64,000 nucleotides of DNA from the NCBI RefSeq assembly GCF_051020975.1, contig NC_135041.1, forward strand, positions 14,520,256 through 14,584,255. Reading direction: 5' to 3'. This stretch comes from Osmia lignaria lignaria (lineage: Eukaryota > Arthropoda > Insecta > Hymenoptera > Megachilidae). Every line of letters begins with the position of its first letter. Position 1 is the stretch's first letter. Of the stretch, positions 12,401 through 25,261 are shown piece by piece. The position numbers and the translations under genes were made by a program. A model generated the notes under the pieces. It made no database searches. It was not told where the DNA came from and saw only the letters and a list, made by a program, of their open reading frames with translations.

Positions 12401-14838
12401 TCGAGCTTCCGTTTTCCTTTTCTTATCAGACACAATAAACGCTGAAAATATATGTAATCACCTCTTGCGCACCGATGAAAAGCTATTCTTTCGTTGAATC
12501 CGTCGAGGTGTGACCACTCATTATTTAATTAACCTTTAATTTAAGGTCATCGTCGCTATCAAATTAGAACTCTGGGAGGATTGGATATATGTACGAGCAC
12601 CGTTATCCTATAACGATTCGATAGATGATTCGAAATGTCTGGGAGCGATGAACAGTCGGCAATTAGTCGCCATTTACACTGAAATCAATGGAATGTAATT
12701 TTAAGCGAATCACGTGCTACGTTCCCTATAATCAAAGATACATGTAACGCGGGAAATAATTCGGTGTTATAACGGAAATGACGCCGCGTCGTTAACAGCA
12801 GATTTCGCAGATCGACGTAATTCATTTCAATCAGAAGACTTTAACTCCCGTGAAAATTATTTGCAACGCGTCGAAAAATATCACCTGAATAATATTTATA
12901 ATGTTTACGGTTAGTTTCGCAGCTGAGGTTACAGAAATTTTGCCGATGAAATTCACACGGCGTACGGCAATACTCGTTACCATTTGCAAGTAAAATTATT
13001 GCACATCTGTGCTTTAGTCACAACACATTCGGTCGTGAATGAAATTTCACCTATTCACGGTTATACTGTTCTTGTTCAAAATCCGTAACATTCGGAGTCG
13101 TTGCTGAAATTAAGCTGGTATTTTATTAATTCACGTAATACCTCCGCATCGTTATTAAACCCGTTCTCTACCACCTTCTGGCAATTATCGTAAAAATCTG
13201 AATGAAAAACGAAAATAAGTACAAAGTTCAGAGCAGTATTCGATACACAACAATCATTACAAACTTGTATATACATGAAACAATAAGAAAAAAATGAAGA
13301 AAATTGACGCGTTTCGTTGCAAAAACTCGAAAGATTCGCAAATTAGACACAAATCATTTCAATATCAACCTCCTCTGCTAAGCAATAATTTGCTTTATTG
13401 CTTGATCAGTGTAGAAACGCGTTAATTAATATGTATCGAAAGGAGAGAACAGTTAGTTGATCTGAAAGAGCGATTTCACGTTGCTTATAGAAAAGCCCGA
13501 CGAAAGGAGAAGGATGCGGGAACCACAGAAGATCCGAAATTGTACCTCGAGGAGGCGGCTCTTGAAAGGCAGCTGCCAGAACTGGACCTGAGGATGTTGG
13601 TCGATCTACCACCAGGTTTGGACTACAACGAGTGGCTGGCCTCTCACACCCTGGCACTATTCGATCACATAAACCTCGTTTACGGAACGATATCTGAATT
13701 TTGCACGATGACGGGCTGTCCCGACATGACTGGTCCTGGCTTAAGGTGATTTCTTCGTTCAAAATGTAAAGGAAGACGAAGTAGAAGTAACGAAAATACA
13801 AGTAGAATAGGAAGGATAAAGGAAATCATTTCTTAAACGACTACTTCTGCTTTCACCCCTCTCGCCCTTACTATTTTCTTCAAGAGTAACTCGATTTCTT
13901 ATCGTTTCAGAACTTATCTGTGGTTCGATGAGAAGGGAAAGAAAACGAGAGTGGCAGCGCCACAATATATAGATTATGTTATGACTTTTACACAACGCAC
14001 CGTTAGTGACGAAACTATATTTCCTACGAAGTATGGTGAGTTCATTTTCTTTGACTTTGCGTTGAAAAATCTTTTTCGTTCGTCGCATAATACTATATAT
14101 TTACAACTATAAATAATCAGAAATTAAATTACAGCTATGTCCACACGTTTGGTAGACTGCGGTACAAAAAAAAAAAAACAGACGTGTATACATGGCACGT
14201 AGGGGTGTAATCACGTTAATTGGTCGATTTCTCTTGGATGTTCCAGCAAATGAATTTCCTAGCTCGTTCGAATCGATAGTGCGTAAGATCCTGCGGCTAC
14301 TGTACCACGTGGTGGCACACATTTACCACTGCCACTTCAGAGAGGTAGCACTCTTGGGGTTGCACGCTCACCTCAATTGTGTGTTTGCCCACCTCACGCT
14401 CCTTAATCAACGCTTCAACCTGATCGATCCGAAGGAAACGGAGATCTTAGGGGACTTGGAGGCAGCTCTCTTGGGTGAGTTTTACCTGTTAAGGATCGAT
14501 ATTGTTACATAATGCTCGTGAACGGTCTGTATTATCGTAATAGGATTATGCTACAGTTTAAGGAGAAACATCACCGATAAGACTTATTAATAATCACGCA
14601 ATTACGTAAATAGGATCTTTGTCACGTGCTGATGGACGATTAGAATTAGGCTTACCATATAGGAGGTGTACCGTCTTATGCTGTTGCTTAAATTTAAAGA
14701 GCTGATCATCAATAATCGATCACCACTGTCAATTAATATTATACTAAGAACAATATTGAAATTTCAGGTGACTCGACGTCATCATCAGCGCCTTCACAGA
14801 CCTTAGCCATCCAGGAGACTCCGACCACAGCCACCTAG
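9495..14838 (+). CDS. Mob2: MOB kinase activator 2 (Mob2)
   Basis: Mob proteins bind and activate NDR/LATS (Tricornered) kinases in the cytoplasm and at the cortex; MOB2 pairs with NDR kinases in cell shape and neurite control. Coding exons are 9495-9700, 13491-13745, 13911-14035, 14247-14474 and 14768-14838, all GT-AG with continuous phase, giving 294 residues. Residues 1-68 are a low-complexity Ser/Ala/Pro-rich leader. The Mob/phocein domain follows: YNEWLASHT at about 114-122, the zinc cysteines in FCTMTGC (140, 145) and the zinc histidines in HIYHCHF (220, 225). The C-terminal 23 residues are Ser/Thr-rich. I chose ATG 9495 because it is the first in-frame ATG in the exon; the open frame extends further 5' without one. 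Insects often use alternative first exons here, so other N-termini may exist. The identification is very firm; the first exon less so. Confidence 0.93.
9701..13490 (+). other. Mob2 intron 1 (3.8 kb)
   Basis: This intron is far longer than the other Mob2 introns (165-293 bp). I found no exon in it; the 150-codon frame at 10109-10561 has no family resemblance and no splice support. A GC-richer, non-repetitive stretch around 12000-12230 contains a GGT microsatellite (11997-12022) and TTACAGG-CTCA-CCTGTAA (12133-12150), whose right arm carries the E-box CACCTG. Enhancer function is possible but unproven. Confidence 0.6.
9827..9856. repeat. ATGT tetranucleotide microsatellite
   Basis: About seven tandem ATGT units lie just inside Mob2 intron 1. 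Nothing suggests function. Confidence 0.9.
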
Positions 14839-15719
14839 ATCGCGATGCACAGTAAACAAGAGGTTGCAGTTCCTGAGACTAGGTGACGATAGGCGTTTTG
14901 TTTTCCCTCTTTTTTTCCTTTTCTCTCTCTATCTCTCTTTCTCTTTTCCTTTTCCTTTTCCTTTTTTCTTTTTTTTTTTTCTAATTAGAGAGTACGCGAA
15001 CGACAGAGTTTAAGGATAACGATTATACACGCAGGTGGAGCGAGAGCGCAATTCTGTAAAAACCAGTAGTACCTGTACATAGCGAAGTGTGAAACAACTA
15101 CATGATGTAATTAGGTTCCTCCGTTTGTTGTTTGTGAGATTGTACATAATTTATTAAACAGTAAGATATACGAAAGAGACGAAGGATGATTATTGATTAT
15201 TATTATTGACAAAGTTAGTTGCTATGAGGAATAATTTGTTCTGTAAAAACTATTAAAGAAAAGATTTAAAAAAAGAAGAAAAATAACAAAAATGAATGAA
15301 ACGATAATAATATTGTAAAGTTACAAGTAATACCAAATATATACCTGGTGTTAAGGCATGTGTTATATTCGTTGAAACTCGAACAGCCGCGTTCGAGCTG
15401 TTCCTGGGTCATTTTCAGTTTGTTTTTTAATTGGATATCACCCTATTTTGCAAAGGAAACGTTAAGAAGGATATCAGTTACCAGCTGAAACAGCTTCAAC
15501 TTACTTTGTAGTTTTATAATAAGAATTATTCTTATTATTAAGAAGCATCCAGAGGATAAGCTTGGACCATGAAGAATGCAATGATTTCATCTGTCTAACC
15601 AATATAAAGGTACATTGTTCAACCTTGTTCCATCCTTCTAAATCCTAAATAATGAAAAGAGAACCACGGATTATTTCTTTGTTCATTTTTTTTTTAACGA
15701 ATATGTTTACATGTACCGA
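14839..15719 (+). other. Mob2 3' UTR and convergent intergenic DNA
   Basis: Downstream of the Mob2 stop lies a long pyrimidine tract (about 14905-14985, mostly CTTTTC units) and a possible poly(A) signal ATTAAA at 15153-15158. The tract lies in the expected 3' UTR and could bind polypyrimidine-tract proteins; that is inference. The next gene converges from the right and ends at 15720. Confidence 0.5.
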
Positions 15720-17304
15720 TCAAGTGCAAACAGCTGAAGGAGCAGTGCCCTGTTTAACTTCCACAATTCTAATTGCCGCACAGACATTAGCAAGTTCGCG
15801 TAAGAACAGACCCATGGCCTCTGCGATAGGTTCGCAAAGATCCCTTAAAGAGGTTGCAATGTTGTATAACAGTATCAGTACTGGTTGTATCAATGCATTG
15901 AATATGATGGACAGAAGAGGCTTTATGAAGTAATCTGCCAACAGTTGCAAGATGCCCACAGTCAGGGGTCTGATTACGCTGTAAAGTATGAATCGGAGGA
16001 ATTGTAAAATAAATGCTGTTACGAAAGCGGTGCCTATATGAATTGTTCCAAATATTTCAGCCCAGAAGCGTGTTGCTGCCTGATCAGTCTTCTCGGCACA
16101 TTTTTCAGTTGCCAGTATCGGTGGTGAATCCGTGGTACGATAGTACCTAAGCAAAATATAATTTAATAAAAAGGTATTTAATTTTTTAAACATAAATAGA
16201 TTTTATTTTTTATCTTTTAAATTTAAACGTTGATGTAGTTGTACCTACGCAGAATTCCCGTGATCAAAGTAATAGATTTCAATTTTTTCAGTCACTTTTA
16301 TCTCTTTCCCTTTTTCTTTTTCTTCTGGTTTTACTACTTTAGGAGGATTCTGTTTTCTTTTATTAGGTATCCCTTCTGATATTTCACAGTACATAAAGGG
16401 CTGTGCATAAATATATCATTGAGTTTTTACGTTTAGCATTAAATAGATTAACGATTAAATATTTTACTCCACCTTGTTATAATGAGCACACTTTGATGAT
16501 CTTAAGTTTACCTCGTACATTGCATCTTTTTTTTCTAAATAGGTTTTCTTTGGCCATTTCCACTTAAAACGACACCAAAATGGTCGTGAATGTGGACCTA
16601 AAAACTCGTATTTTAGATATGCTTGAAATGAATTAAAAAAAAAAAAAGATAAGCAATTAGTTTGAACTATTTTAATTGGAATACACGATTTATAATTATA
16701 AGGAATGTACAGAGTTCTTACTTATATGAAGCAAAGATTAAGGTACAAACTTAACAAAATTCGGTAAGCTATAATAATTACCATTTTTGTGTTTTAAGGG
16801 TAAAGTATAGGCATTGCTAAAAAAATAAGATTTAATCAGTATTTGCTGTGTGAAATAAAAATGTTTATATTACATTTTATGGGTACGGCATAAACACGGT
16901 GCAGTAGATTGAATTTGTTTCATTGTACATTGGTTTTTCTGTAAATCCTTAGGTAATTCCTGTACTGTGTTGGGTCTTCCACAATGTTCTGAAACTACTC
17001 CATGGTTCAGTGGTGAATGTATCCCGTAACATTTACAATCTTTATCTGCATATGTGTAATGTACAATTTATGTTTGTTTTACAAAACGTACAAGCTTTTG
17101 TTTTTAAATTATTACAAATTTTAGCTTATTATTTAAATTTTTATTTTACATACGACTAAATTGTTCAAAAGTATTATCCTCTTTCTTTACAAATTCAGCT
17201 TCCTTGAAATTGGTATTAACTACGCAACTATTATCCGATTGCAAAGATGTTATATTAGAAGCTTCTGTTGTGTCATTATAAGTACAATCCTCCCCAGATA
17301 CCAT
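15720..17304 (-). CDS. Unrecognised 348-residue Cys-rich/hydrophobic protein
   Basis: I do not recognise this protein. Six minus-strand exons (17304-17154, 17045-16874, 16816-16782, 16621-16512, 16400-16249, 16146-15720) join with GT-AG sites and continuous phase, total exactly 1047 nt, and start with ATG at 17304 and end in TGA. Residues 1-50 are Asn/Thr/Ser-rich. Residues about 51-107 are Cys-rich (KDCKCYG, then CLCRTHK). Residues 119-156 are aromatic and basic (RPFWCRFKWKWPKKTY). Residues 170-195 are a Lys/Glu-rich linker. Residues about 230-310 hold two or three long hydrophobic segments (for example FVTAFILQFLRFILYSVI) suited to membrane insertion, with a polar tail after them. There is no signal peptide at the N-terminus. 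The clean six-exon structure argues for a real gene; membrane location is inferred from hydrophobicity. Its stop faces the Mob2 3' end. Confidence 0.75.
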
Positions 17305-17543
17305 GATAAACACATTTCTTTAAAACAAACTGAACAAAACTGAAATTAAAGTAACATGAACTAAAAGAAAATTAAACTGTCAAATTGACAGGAATAAGGA
17401 TAATTCCTTACATTCATATGTTTATACTTTGATTGCCAATACAATGAAATTGGTTTCTCAAAGAAGGGAATGTTTTCGAATTGAGATCACAATGAAAACG
17501 ACACAAATCGTGAAACGTATTTGTGGAATAATAATGATTAAAT

Positions 17544-17580
<37 letters not shown>

Positions 17581-20500
17581 ATTTTTCCTCTTTATTTCTT
17601 TTATAAACACATAATAATTTTGATTCAGTTTTTGTTTATCAGTTACCAAAAGTTCTTACACCCTGCCCTCCCTAAAATTCTCAAAATTCTCAAAATTCTA
17701 TTCATTCTTGAAACATTATTCGAAGTAAAAGACACTATTATTTACATCAAATTGAATTGGAAGTAGAATGGTATAATTAGTTTAGTATGATTTAATAGAA
17801 TAGTAGTAATCTCATCTATACGATATAACGCTTGCGAGGAATTTTATAATTCTCAAATTCTTAACAGGTCACAAAAAGATTTTACAACTAATATTACTTT
17901 TTCTTCCGTCAAAAATTTCAACTAGAATTCTAAACATTTATGTGTTTATTTATTCTAAATCTTTCTCTTTTGTGTCTTAATCGGTGCTTCATTTATCCTT
18001 TATACGTTCTTCGAAGCAATTCGTTCGCAACTTAGAAATAAAACGTTAAAAATCTTAATTATAAAAGTTCTTTATGTTTATCTGTTTGTTACGTGTATGT
18101 TTCTCAAAATGTTATAATACAGTTTTGTTTTTTTTTTATTCGTTGATAACGGACCATTAAGTATAGAATTTGTTTGTCTGTCTTGCCTAGAAAACGAATA
18201 AACTATTCGCTATACAATTTCAGTGCATCTGATTGCTCACACGAAGTAAATATAATCTAAATATCAAATTAGCTTAATATCAATCGGACTAGAAACAGAA
18301 ATATACATTAAATACCAAATGCTTATCACTCGGTCAAAAGAAATATTTGAGAAATACGTTCGCATAAGTAGTCAATAGTGTCTGCTACAAATTAACTTAC
18401 ATTTGTATTTATAATATTTATACACATGTTTCTTGGATTAATTCTGACGTGGAGTATTCGTGTTTGTAATATCATCGTTCGAATCTTATATTCAATCTTA
18501 TATGTACCTTTCAACCTTTTGTACAAATACCTCTTAACATTCTGTACAATCAGTCAAACAATTGCAAACTTGTTTTTAATTAACGATGGTTGGACAAGTG
18601 TACCGAATGTTAGTTTTTCTCTGTACACGCGTACATTAAAGATTTTGGAAGAAGTTACCAAACCATTAGGAATGAAAACAAGTTTGATTATGTACAATAA
18701 ATGTGTATAAAGTAATTGGTCGTACACACATGAACGGCTTAAGAACGATGAAATTATAAAACATAATTGCTATATTTAGTCGTTATCGGAAATATAATAA
18801 TGCTTAATCAAGATTTAACAAAGAAACATAGTGTTGTTTAAAAACTATTAAAAACTTATTACGGTATAAGCTTAAAATACATTTAAAGTTTTGATCTATT
18901 CTCATCAATTTTTATAAGGTAATGATCAGACATTTAGGCACCTATTGGAAATGCAATGTTAAGAACATACGCACTCTTTTAACATACTTCTTTAGAGTGT
19001 TAACAATTAGAGTAACTTGTTCGTGCAATCATTGACAGAAATATATCTTACATACATAGACTCATTTCTACTTAAACGTTGGTAAATTAGATTTTTAATA
19101 TACTTAAGTGTATCCTGTTAAGGATGCAATTAATCGGTAAACGTTTATTTTTCTGCATTAATTGTGCGTGGAACACAACTCTTACAGTACCAATATTCAA
19201 TAATTAGTATTCTCAATAATGCTAGAAAGTGGAATTGACATAGCACTTGCAACCTTAACAGTGAAATCTAATCATTATACTTGTCAATGATGCTGAAGAT
19301 ATTCATACCAAAAGGGAGTATATGCTCTTAACAACGTACTAACGTTACAGATTAAACATAAAGTTTCGCAATTATAAACTGAAGTACATTTTTGGAATGT
19401 AAAATATTCGACGATTATTTTCTAATAATATCTCTATCGTCACATGTGTAATTATCGTACAAAAATGTATTAGATTTCTCCTTTGTTTCTCTTCTCTTTT
19501 TTCTTGCTTTCTTTTTTCTTCAATTTACTACTCACAATTGATAAGATATTTCTTTGAAAATTTTACCGTATCATTAAAGTATGACATCCATCAAAACAGA
19601 TGCAAACAATTTATATACATATTATGATGTAAATATTTTATATAGCTATCATTAAAACTTCATTTTCACGTAATGCAATAATAGATTAGATACAACAGCC
19701 AACGTTAATCAATTCTTATAAAGTTAGAGCATAAAGTTGTGTAAACGCGTGTATGTGGATGTCTTTTAAAGAGTAGAAGCATGGCACTTAAGTCAGGTAA
19801 ACTTATTTATAAGTACGAAAAAACTGATTGAATAGCCAACAGTAATATTTATAATCATATAGCATAATCTTTGACTCTTTCATTTAATTAAAATTTACCC
19901 ACGAGCTTTTCATTATGAATATGCCACGCTTTTAAAAGTTACGAAGTTGGTTTTTTTTTTTACACCTTTTTTTCTTTATATATTAATTCTGAATTCCTTA
20001 TGTGTAATATGAAAATTTTATGATATTAGCAAAAATTGTGACAATATTGCTGTTCAGAGTGTTTGTTACGAATTTCTACAACGCTTAAAACCTACAAAGT
20101 ACAAATAAGTGTAATAAATAATATTGATAAAAATACCTTATACAATGATTTTATAGAACCGACTGTCATGGTTTTTTTTTTATAAAGATATTCCGTCTTT
20201 CAGTACGATTAAAATTGTACTTTTCTCGAGTAAATTATTTATAGATTGAACCTACCGCCCGTTAGGATATAAAGTATTAAAGAGTAACGAAAAAACGAAC
20301 ATATTTAACGATTACGTTACGATTACAAGAAAAGAAAATATAGATATTTACAATGCACTATAAAGTAAAGTAATTGTATTAATGTTATGTTTACACGAAG
20401 TATATAGGAAATAAAAAAAAAAAAATGAAATTTCTTATCATTTTCTTTTGTAAAAATAGAGTCAAAGTACTTGTGCAACTTGTTTTTCTATTTCATATTT

Positions 20501-20794
20501 GGAAAATAGAATACGCAAAGGTGGGATATGCATACTTACGTCGTAAGAACAGTCTTTTACAGTAGATGAATGTTAAAATTTATATTCACTGACTGTAGGA
20601 AATTGTTTACAGTATGCAATTCAAATCTGTATATGCATAAAATCACTACCTTTTCTGAAAAGTCACTTCCGATATTGTAGTAACTCTTTGGTAGCCCAGA
20701 AATACTTGAGGCATTAACATGATATGACACAGTTAGCTTCTGATGGCTAAATTACATATCTTCCGTAACAGTTGTTTGACCATTTAGAAAAATC
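17305..20794. other. AT-rich stretch between two minus-strand genes
   Basis: Very AT-rich, with homopolymer runs and many short direct words. It follows the Hip14 stop codon on the minus strand, so part is probably Hip14 3' UTR; I cannot place the cleavage site. The + strand open frame at 18426-18710 encodes hydrophobic residues typical of chance AT-rich translation and has no splice context. No gene called. Confidence 0.55.
17547..17580. repeat. AAAT tetranucleotide microsatellite
   Basis: About eight tandem AAAT units upstream of the 348-residue gene. Confidence 0.9.
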
Positions 20795-23528
20795 CTAAAT
20801 GTATTGGAAGTTGTCTTTCGTAGCGAGTAGAGGTAACTTTTCGATGCTTTGTTTGTGATCAAAACTGTGTAACCAGTCTGAACTGGGTTTTGCTTTTATA
20901 CCACAGAAACTTATATTGCAAAAATCAGCTGCGTTCTGGATAGCACCGCGATGGAAAGGATTTCCTTGTTTAAAATGCGCGTACCGTCCGGCATTCATAC
21001 GCTCGTTTGTCGTCATTCCAAGAACCATAATCTAATGAAAAATACACGTTAATATGAACGATTTCGTCTGGTAGAAATAAAATATAATAAAAAATAAGTA
21101 TTATTTTATTGTACAAACCTGATAACATTGGCAAGCTAATAGCGTGCCAACCCAGAAGAAATGGAGAGACGTGTTTGCTGTGACCCACATTACCCAAGCA
21201 TCGCATGTAGCTGCAGCGACTAGGTAATTATCAGCAGTATGGCCATTTGTTAAATTTGTCCAACACTCAAACTGCCAATACTGTACGCTAGCAGATAAAA
21301 CAACAATACAAAGGCCTAATAGCGAGGCTAAAAATCCCAGAAAATACTTGTGGTTATGCACACCTAAACGTAATTTACAGAAAGAAAAGATGTGTTAAAA
21401 AATTAATTATGCAATTATATCATTTAAGATAATAGATCAAGATTAGACTGTCCAAAGTTACTACATTTTATGCGTACATATTACTACCATAAAAAAAAAA
21501 AAAAAAAGAAAAAAACAATCTTACAATAGGTTTATCTTTATTAACTTACCAATACAATTGTTGACCCAGGGACAGTGATGATCAAATCGTGCTACGCATC
21601 GATCACACGTAGAACAATGTTTAGACCTCATAGGTCTTCTGATTAAACAACTACTGCAAAATGAGTGTAGTTCAAAACCGCCAGATTCTGCTAACTCTAT
21701 AATCGTCTAAAAAAATAATACAATTAAAACACGTATTTTATTTATAACAATTGATATAATTGAAAATATAGATTTTTACATTTAATTTGTCTTCATGTGT
21801 AGCTGTGATCACACCTGGATCACCCCTCCAGGATTGTAAGAAACAAATCCATAGCGGTACTGATCCACCCGCTAATAGTAACCATAAATACCAGGCAGCA
21901 TGTATGCCTAACCAAAAGATCCATGTAACGTATATCCACATCTGTAACAAGTGAAGAGGACGAAACGAATCATACTCGTATCATAATAATTAAAAAGTAC
22001 TAAAAGCGTTGATAGCCGTTAATGATATCAATCGAAGAATTTTTGTTGGATTTACTTATATATGTTATCTAAAATTGTATGATAAGCTACTTTTGTTAGC
22101 TATCTAAGATACATGTAAGTTGATAATGGAATTGCTACAGCATTATTCAATTCCTATACTTCAATTTAATGATAAATAACTAATTTGAAACTTACCTTTG
22201 TAGCCAAATAAATTGACATTGGTATAATATGAAATAATCGTTCGTCAAAGACAAAATGATTAGCTAAATATAGTGCTATGTAAAGAGTAACAAAGACACC
22301 TAATTTCACTAAATAATCCAATCCCGACTGAAGAATCATTCCAATTAGATAGAAAACTATAAATGGTGTGCTGACCATACAGTACCAGCGTATTCTCTGA
22401 AAGTAGAATTCGAGATATGAAGAAATGTGAAGAACATAAAACAAGTAAACAAATTAAATACACATACTTTATCTCTACACCATGTTCTTGTTCTGCCCTG
22501 CCTTTCTCTGATTTCTTGACTAATTTTATGTCCTAACCAGGCAGCGCCGATATGACGACCCAGTAGTGTCATTGGCGTTTCATCCCGAATATTTGGCACA
22601 TCTAACGATGCACCATGGTGAACTAACGTCGATATTGCTGTACTATTTTCTGCTATAATAGCCCAATGCAAAGCGGTATTGCCATGTAAGTTATCCGTAA
22701 GCGAATGAGACGCTCCTAAGGTCAGTAACAAGCGTGTCGGATCTAAACTATAAAAGAGAAAACTTCGATGTAATCGATATAATATGATTCTAAGGGGATA
22801 CTTGTTATTTCTCCACATTTACCTATTAACTTTATAGGCACTCCACATAAGGGGTGTCATTGCACTTCTGTCAGGCATATTCGGATTTACTCCTTTCGCG
22901 ACTAGATAAGCAACAATAGATGTATGGCCAAATTGTGCAGCTAAATGAATACATGAAAATCCTTCTGAATCCCTGAGAGTTGGATCTGCTCCTGCTCTCA
23001 TTAATATCACAACTGTAGGTAAATGGCCCTGTCTGAAAATGATTTGCATTATGGTAGTTGTACTTGATCTGCTATCATATTATGAAAGTTGAAATAACAG
23101 ACCTTGTAGCCCAATGTAACGGTGTGGAAGCAAGTTCACCACCAATTGCATCAACAACAGCTCCCTTTGCAATTAGGTACTTTACAATATCTTTTCGATT
23201 ATTTATCGCAGCCCAGTGTAATAATGTTACAGTTTCTGAATCTGGCTGATTTACATCAGCACCAGCTTCTACTAATTCGGTTACTCTATCCAAAGCTCCA
23301 TACTAAAGAAAATAAAATTTCAATTAGAATATTCTAAAATAAGTAAAATACATAAATACCTACTCTTGTATTGATTAAAATCTTTGTTACCTGTGTTGCT
23401 CTAACAATGTCAAACGAACTACAATCTTGTACTGGAGGTTTAACAGGTTCTTGGTGATGGCTACTAGGATCTTCTGGCTCCCCACTGGCTTCACTCTGAC
23501 AGGCAGTTTGCATTTTTAATGCATACAT
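20795..23528 (-). CDS. Hip14: Palmitoyltransferase Hip14 (ZDHHC17 family)
   Basis: Hip14 attaches palmitate to cysteines of synaptic and trafficking proteins (SNAP25, CSP, huntingtin in known systems) at Golgi and synaptic membranes. Nine coding exons: 23528-23391, 23302-23103, 23032-22823, 22747-22468, 22396-22196, 21941-21780, 21706-21550, 21363-21119, 21031-20795. They sum to 1830 nt, 609 residues, close to the usual ~630. Residues about 46-260 carry ankyrin repeats (TLLHWAAINNRKDIVKYLI, STPLHWATRQGH, SCIHLAAQFGHTSIVAYL, NTALHWAI). Four transmembrane segments flank a DHHC-Cys-rich domain whose catalytic motif FDHHCPW places the active cysteine at 442. The TTNERMNAGRY stretch after the last membrane span (TTxE motif) is typical of DHHC enzymes. 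An in-frame stop upstream fixes ATG 23528. The donor of exon 2 is GTCTGT, weak but required by phase. It is divergent from CHAF1A. Confidence 0.96.
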
Positions 23529-25261
23529 GTTGAATTCAATGTTATTATCTTCAAGATTATGTCATAGATATAACTTATTCATGTAGAAATGAATTTTCTA
23601 AGGTTGTTTATTACTATAAGGTATTTCTGAAACAACAATCGCATTAACGTTTATGAATATAAAAGTTATAAGACAATAAAATCATCGGCATTATTCTACG
23701 TGATTGATTAATATTGATCAATTTGACCGACAGTAATGAAATCATCGTTTGTATTCATCGAGTATACATATATGTACTGTTGTAAATACGAGATATATTA
23801 TAGAGAATGCATCGAGTATATTGTCAATCGATTTCGATTCGTATTCAAGTCAGGAGTTAATGATAAACGTCGCAATGCACGATTCGATCGTTCATGAAAA
23901 CTTTTCGAAATACTAGTTATTCCATAAATGTCTGGTTTTATATCTGTCGAATGCGCAACCCTTTCTATTAGGCCGGAAAAATAATTTATATACTTATGTA
24001 CTTATTAAACATTAAATATAGAACGATTTTACGATAAGATTATTCTGCAGATTGTAAAATCATCGTTCGATCGTGAAACGCATCTATTATAAAACGACTT
24101 CATAATATATATGATATTTTACCTTGCAAGTAATGACAGTATTGATAATAGATGCACATAGTACTTACACGGCATGCTACCCTCGAATACGTCGCAAGGG
24201 GTTAAATTTAAAGAACAAACAGTCAGTGGGTGTGGGCCGCCGGTACATTGTATAGAATCCGGATAAGGGTTGACCTTTCCTTTTAACTATAGGAAAAAAC
24301 ACCCTCTTGGAACTTCTTGCTTTTCACGATTCGGAACAGCACATTCCTCTCTTATTTCTCACACAGTTTCATTGCTGTTTCTTTCCTCCTCGATAAAATT
24401 TTTGAACATGCACCGCGTACCGCACTGATACACGATATTGCTGTTCGCATCACATGCACATTATGCTTTCTCAAGTTTCGCGAGAAGCTTCTTATTGACC
24501 AAACGGCTTCGTAAGCCGTCCGATCGGTATCCGATATTCATCGAACGTGAAATTATCAACAAAAGAGTCATCTAGCGGAGAAAGTGGACAAAGCACTCTC
24601 TCCAAAATTGAGCGCCCTCTTGTCGATTTTTCAAAATATAAGTTTTACTTAAAATCTTGCTCATATGTTATTATAAATCTGGAGAGTGTAAATTGATATA
24701 AAGAAAAGGTTTCTCATCGTTGAATTTGAAACTTTGAATCTACAAATCTAATAAACCGTAGGTTTATGGATGTACATACATACCTATCAGCAGTGACTAC
24801 AGATCCAGATGGATCTGTAGTCATTGCTATCAGGTATAATTTTATCCCTCCCACTGTTTTACTTTCCCGCGGATTTTCAGTCTAATTCCTATCCGGCAGT
24901 TATGCCAGTTATGCGCGTCCAACTTATTGTATTTGTGAAAGTAGTTCCTTAAATTATAAAACTTGTACAATTGTACATAACATTTCAATCTCGAAATTTA
25001 TACGTATTAAATATATGATCGATTAATGTTCGCATCATAGTTGTTTGACTGATAAATTATTGTTTAGGTTATAGTAACGTGCCATTGACAGATTTGTTGT
25101 AGATCTTGTCAGTCGTTGTTATGTTGTAAGAAAAAGTTTACAATTGAAAGCATTTAGGTAAGACAAGGTTAATCGTTTTTTTTTTAATCGTTTATTATTT
25201 TTATTCAGACATGGACTTTGGTCTGATTTTATTTTTTTTGCATTCTTAAAGACCTAATAAG
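23529..25261. promoter_or_regulatory. Divergent promoter region of Hip14 and CHAF1A
   Basis: These 1.7 kb separate two start codons facing away from each other, so both promoters must lie here. On the minus strand the region holds AGAGGGCGCT (24620-24611) followed 42 nt downstream, start to start, by CCGCTAGA (24578-24571). The first resembles the CTCF core; both words recur in the array at 55911-56315. A 58-bp near-palindrome lies at 24780-24837. I see no clear TATA box. No additional gene is supported. Confidence 0.55.
24780..24837. repeat. 58-bp near-perfect palindrome
   Basis: Two 28-nt arms separated by 2 nt match at 24 of 28 positions; the inner 14 bp (TGACTACAGATCCA) are perfect. The missing loop makes a microRNA precursor unlikely. 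It could be a remnant of a small inverted-repeat transposon, or a cruciform or dimer-binding site in the divergent promoter. Confidence 0.8.

Noticed and set aside
18426..18710. 94-codon hydrophobic open frame
   Set aside because: AT-rich DNA often yields Phe/Leu/Ile-rich frames; no neighbouring exon or regulatory context.
24780..24837. microRNA precursor
   Set aside because: A 2-nt loop is too small for a normal precursor; called a palindrome instead.
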